Shown in pieces: positions 4,910-6,356 of a stretch of DNA of 6,356 nt; positions within the stretch are counted from its first letter, which is position 1; each line of letters starts with the position of its first letter. This DNA is from an uncultured Lachnospiraceae bacterium (GTDB lineage Bacteria > Bacillota > Clostridia > Lachnospirales > Lachnospiraceae), in the NCBI GenBank assembly GCA_947175305.1, contig CAMWMO010000106.1:1-6356 (forward strand), in the 5' to 3' direction. The translations under genes were made by a program, and so were the position numbers. The notes under the pieces are model-generated. The model was not told the origin of the DNA, did no database searches, and saw nothing but the letters and a program-made list of their open reading frames with translations.

Positions 4910-5842
4910 TTGAAAAAACCGAAGATGAAACTGGAAGTGCGAAATTCACTGCTCCTGTTGCTTACGGCTCTGATCTGGGGCGTGGCTTTTGTGGCGCAGA
5001 GGCAGGGCGGCGCGGAGGCGGGCCCTTATACTTTTAACTGCATTCGCTCCCTTTTGGGGGCGGTAGTGCTTTTGCCGGTGCTCGCTTTTCTGGACAGACA
5101 TGGGAACGAGAAGAAGCCGAAAACGGCGGAGGATAAGCGCAGGCTTATAACGGGCGGTGTTCTCTGCGGTATCGTTCTCTTTGTGTCCAGCACGGTGCAG
5201 CAGCTTGGTCTGTACTATGGTACTACAGCGGGAAAGGCGGGGTTTCTTACGGCCTGCTATATTTTGCTGGTGCCTATACTGGGTATATTTTTGGGGAGAA
5301 AGTGCGGCTGGAACGTCTGGGTGAGCGTGGTGGTCGCTCTGGTAGGACTTTACTTTCTGTGCCTGACAAGCGGTTTTTCCTTTCAATTCAGTGATGCGTT
5401 GGTGCTTCTGTGTGCAGTTTGTTTTTCTGTACATATTATGGTGGTAGATCATTTTTCGCCTTTGGTGGATGGCGTGCGGATGGCTTGTATACAGTTTTTA
5501 ACCTGTGGACTGCTGGGAGTGCTTCCGACGCTTGTTGTGGATATGCGGCAGGCGGGGCTGACCGGGTGGCTGCAGAGTCTCGGAGGTGTCAGCGTCTGGA
5601 TCGCGATCCTGTATGCGGGCGTGATGTCTTGTGGTGTTGCCTATACGTTGCAGATCGTGGGTCAAAACGGCCTAAACCCCACAGTGGCATCCCTGCTTAT
5701 GAGTCTGGAATCTGTGTTTTCGGCGCTGGCGGGCGCACTGCTTTTGCAGGAGCGAATGAGCCGCAGAGAGGTATTGGGCAGCGTGTTGGTGTTTGCGGCG
5801 GTGCTCTTTGCCCAGATAGACTTTTCTAAAAAAAGAAGTTGA
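4910..5842 (+). CDS. EamA/DMT-superfamily membrane transporter
   Basis: From the TTG at 4910 the product is 310 residues; an upstream GTG at 4880 would give 320. It is an integral membrane protein with about ten hydrophobic helices, roughly 12-29, 43-61, 80-96, 108-127, 134-151, 160-179, 190-210, 226-250, 258-279 and 286-303. This is the two-times-five-helix plan of EamA (drug/metabolite) exporters. Typical family segments are LLTALIWGVAFVAQ (17-30), AGKAGFLTACYILLVPILG (107-125), closing the first repeat, and NPTVASLLMSLESVF (256-270) with LLLQERMS (277-284), closing the second. Positive residues at the N-terminus and in 62-79 suggest the usual cytoplasmic N-terminus. The substrate is unknown: the family exports amino acids, metabolites or drugs. 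The GH2 gene begins 33 bp downstream, so the two are probably co-transcribed. Confidence 0.9.
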   Translation: MKKPKMKLEVRNSLLLLLTALIWGVAFVAQRQGGAEAGPYTFNCIRSLLGAVVLLPVLAFLDRHGNEKKPKTAEDKRRLITGGVLCGIVLFVSSTVQQLGLYYGTTAGKAGFLTACYILLVPILGIFLGRKCGWNVWVSVVVALVGLYFLCLTSGFSFQFSDALVLLCAVCFSVHIMVVDHFSPLVDGVRMACIQFLTCGLLGVLPTLVVDMRQAGLTGWLQSLGGVSVWIAILYAGVMSCGVAYTLQIVGQNGLNPTVASLLMSLESVFSALAGALLLQERMSRREVLGSVLVFAAVLFAQIDFSKKRS

Positions 5843-5864
5843 CATGAAGATAGGGAAAAGGAGT

Positions 5865-5875
5865 ATTGTTACAAT
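5865..5875 (+). repeat. Short palindrome between ribosome site and start of the GH2 gene
   Basis: ATTGT-T-ACAAT is an exact odd palindrome directly before the ATG at 5876. The AAGGAG site (5858-5863) is twelve bases from the start, longer than usual. A small ATTG/CAAT stem with a TTA loop would bring the two closer together. It could also be an operator half-site or chance. Confidence 0.35.
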
Positions 5876-6356
5876 ATGTCACAGTTTGAATTTGATAAAG
5901 TGAAAGATCCGCGCTTTTTCAAGGAGAATGTGCTCTCCGCACATGCTGCCCTGCATTTCTTTGCAAACGCTGACGAAGCGGTTCACGGGAAGAGCAGCCT
6001 GACACAGTCGTTGGACGGCATCTGGAAATTTTCCTATGCGATGAATATGGACTCTTCCATAAAAGGATTCGAGAAAGCGGATTATAGCTGCAAGTCGTGG
6101 GCGGATATCCGGGTGCCGGCACACATCCAGATGGAAGGGTACGACATCCCGCAGTATGCTAATACACAGTATCCCTGGGACGGCAGAGAAGAGATCGTGC
6201 CCGGGGAGATCCCGGAGCGGTTTAATCCGGCAGCCAGCTATGTGAAATATTTTGAAGTGCCGGCGTCCATGTACGGGCAGGAGATCCGTATCGTCTTTGA
6301 GGGCGTGGAGAGCGGTATGGCGCTCTGGTGTAACGGCGCTTATGTGGGCTATAGTG
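5876..6356 (+). CDS. GH2 beta-galactosidase, N-terminal part (runs off right edge)
   Basis: The frame stays open from the ATG at 5876 to the window edge, giving 160 residues. It belongs to glycoside hydrolase family 2, LacZ-type, which hydrolyses lactose and related beta-galactosides. Seen: the sugar-binding (jelly-roll) domain opening SLDGIWKFSYA (45-55), SWADIRVPAHIQMEGYDIP (74-92), YANTQYPWDG (94-103) which lines the active site in this family, NPAASYVKYFEVP (117-129), and FEGVESGMALWCNGAYVGYS (141-160). The last segment is nearly diagnostic: in homologues it continues into the loop with D-S-R-x-P. The catalytic domain and both glutamates are outside the window. There is no signal peptide, so it is cytoplasmic. 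AAGGAG lies 12 bases upstream. No promoter is seen in the 33-bp gap, so it is probably transcribed with the transporter. Confidence 0.93.
   Translation, partial: MSQFEFDKVKDPRFFKENVLSAHAALHFFANADEAVHGKSSLTQSLDGIWKFSYAMNMDSSIKGFEKADYSCKSWADIRVPAHIQMEGYDIPQYANTQYPWDGREEIVPGEIPERFNPAASYVKYFEVPASMYGQEIRIVFEGVESGMALWCNGAYVGYS

Noticed and set aside
5839..5844. Perfect TTGACA -35 hexamer overlapping the transporter stop, as a promoter for the GH2 gene
   Set aside because: No acceptable -10 lies 16-18 bp downstream. The nearest, TATTGT, is at 19 bp, and transcription would begin at the start codon with the ribosome site excluded.

Overview
The window looks like a chromosomal piece of a gut-type Clostridia, most likely Lachnospiraceae. 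This rests on strong AGGAG/GAGG Shine-Dalgarno sites, moderate base composition, two different beta-galactosidase families, a single-domain cytosolic cyclophilin, and protein sequences with a Firmicutes character. The genus cannot be fixed from sequence alone. Both ends cut through genes.

Layout, left to right. (1) 1-441, minus strand: N-terminal 147 residues of a GH42 beta-galactosidase with its own promoter. (2) 558-1229, plus strand: a Phd/YefM antitoxin and a RelE/ParE toxin. They overlap by ATGA. Their promoter (TTGAAG, 17 bp, TATGAT) is bracketed by two copies of a 14-bp near-palindromic repeat, a good candidate autoregulatory operator. (3) 1229-1359: a 130-bp gap that reads as a small ORF broken by one frameshift, joined by TAATG overlaps to both neighbours. 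(4) 1359-3335: a PfkB-family sugar kinase and a class II ketose-bisphosphate aldolase, 12 bp apart. (5) 3336-3461: a decayed fragment, apparently of a cardiolipin synthase, keeping one intact HKD motif. (6) 3472-3517: a strong intrinsic terminator. (7) 3529-4050, minus strand: a cyclophilin-type peptidyl-prolyl isomerase. (8) 4078-4126: face-to-face promoters with overlapping -10 boxes, serving the cyclophilin and the divergent gene. (9) 4132-4863, plus strand: a GNAT acetyltransferase with an extra N-terminal segment resembling the C-terminal part of a HAD phosphatase. (10) 4910-5842: an EamA/DMT-family membrane transporter, probably starting at TTG. (11) 5876-6356: N-terminal 160 residues of a GH2 beta-galactosidase, running off the window.

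Working together: the kinase/aldolase pair can phosphorylate a sugar phosphate and split the bisphosphate into trioses. With beta-galactosidases at both ends, a role in galactoside or tagatose-type catabolism is plausible, but no isomerase, sugar transporter or regulator is visible to prove it. No terminator is seen between the toxin-antitoxin promoter and 3472, so the kinase and aldolase may be read from it. The stretch 442-1358 appears AT-richer than its neighbours and, with the broken ORF and the cardiolipin synthase scrap, looks like a small insertion/deletion hot spot. No tRNA, rRNA, CRISPR array or complete insertion sequence was found. The least expected finding is the cardiolipin synthase fragment; no clearly new system was identified.
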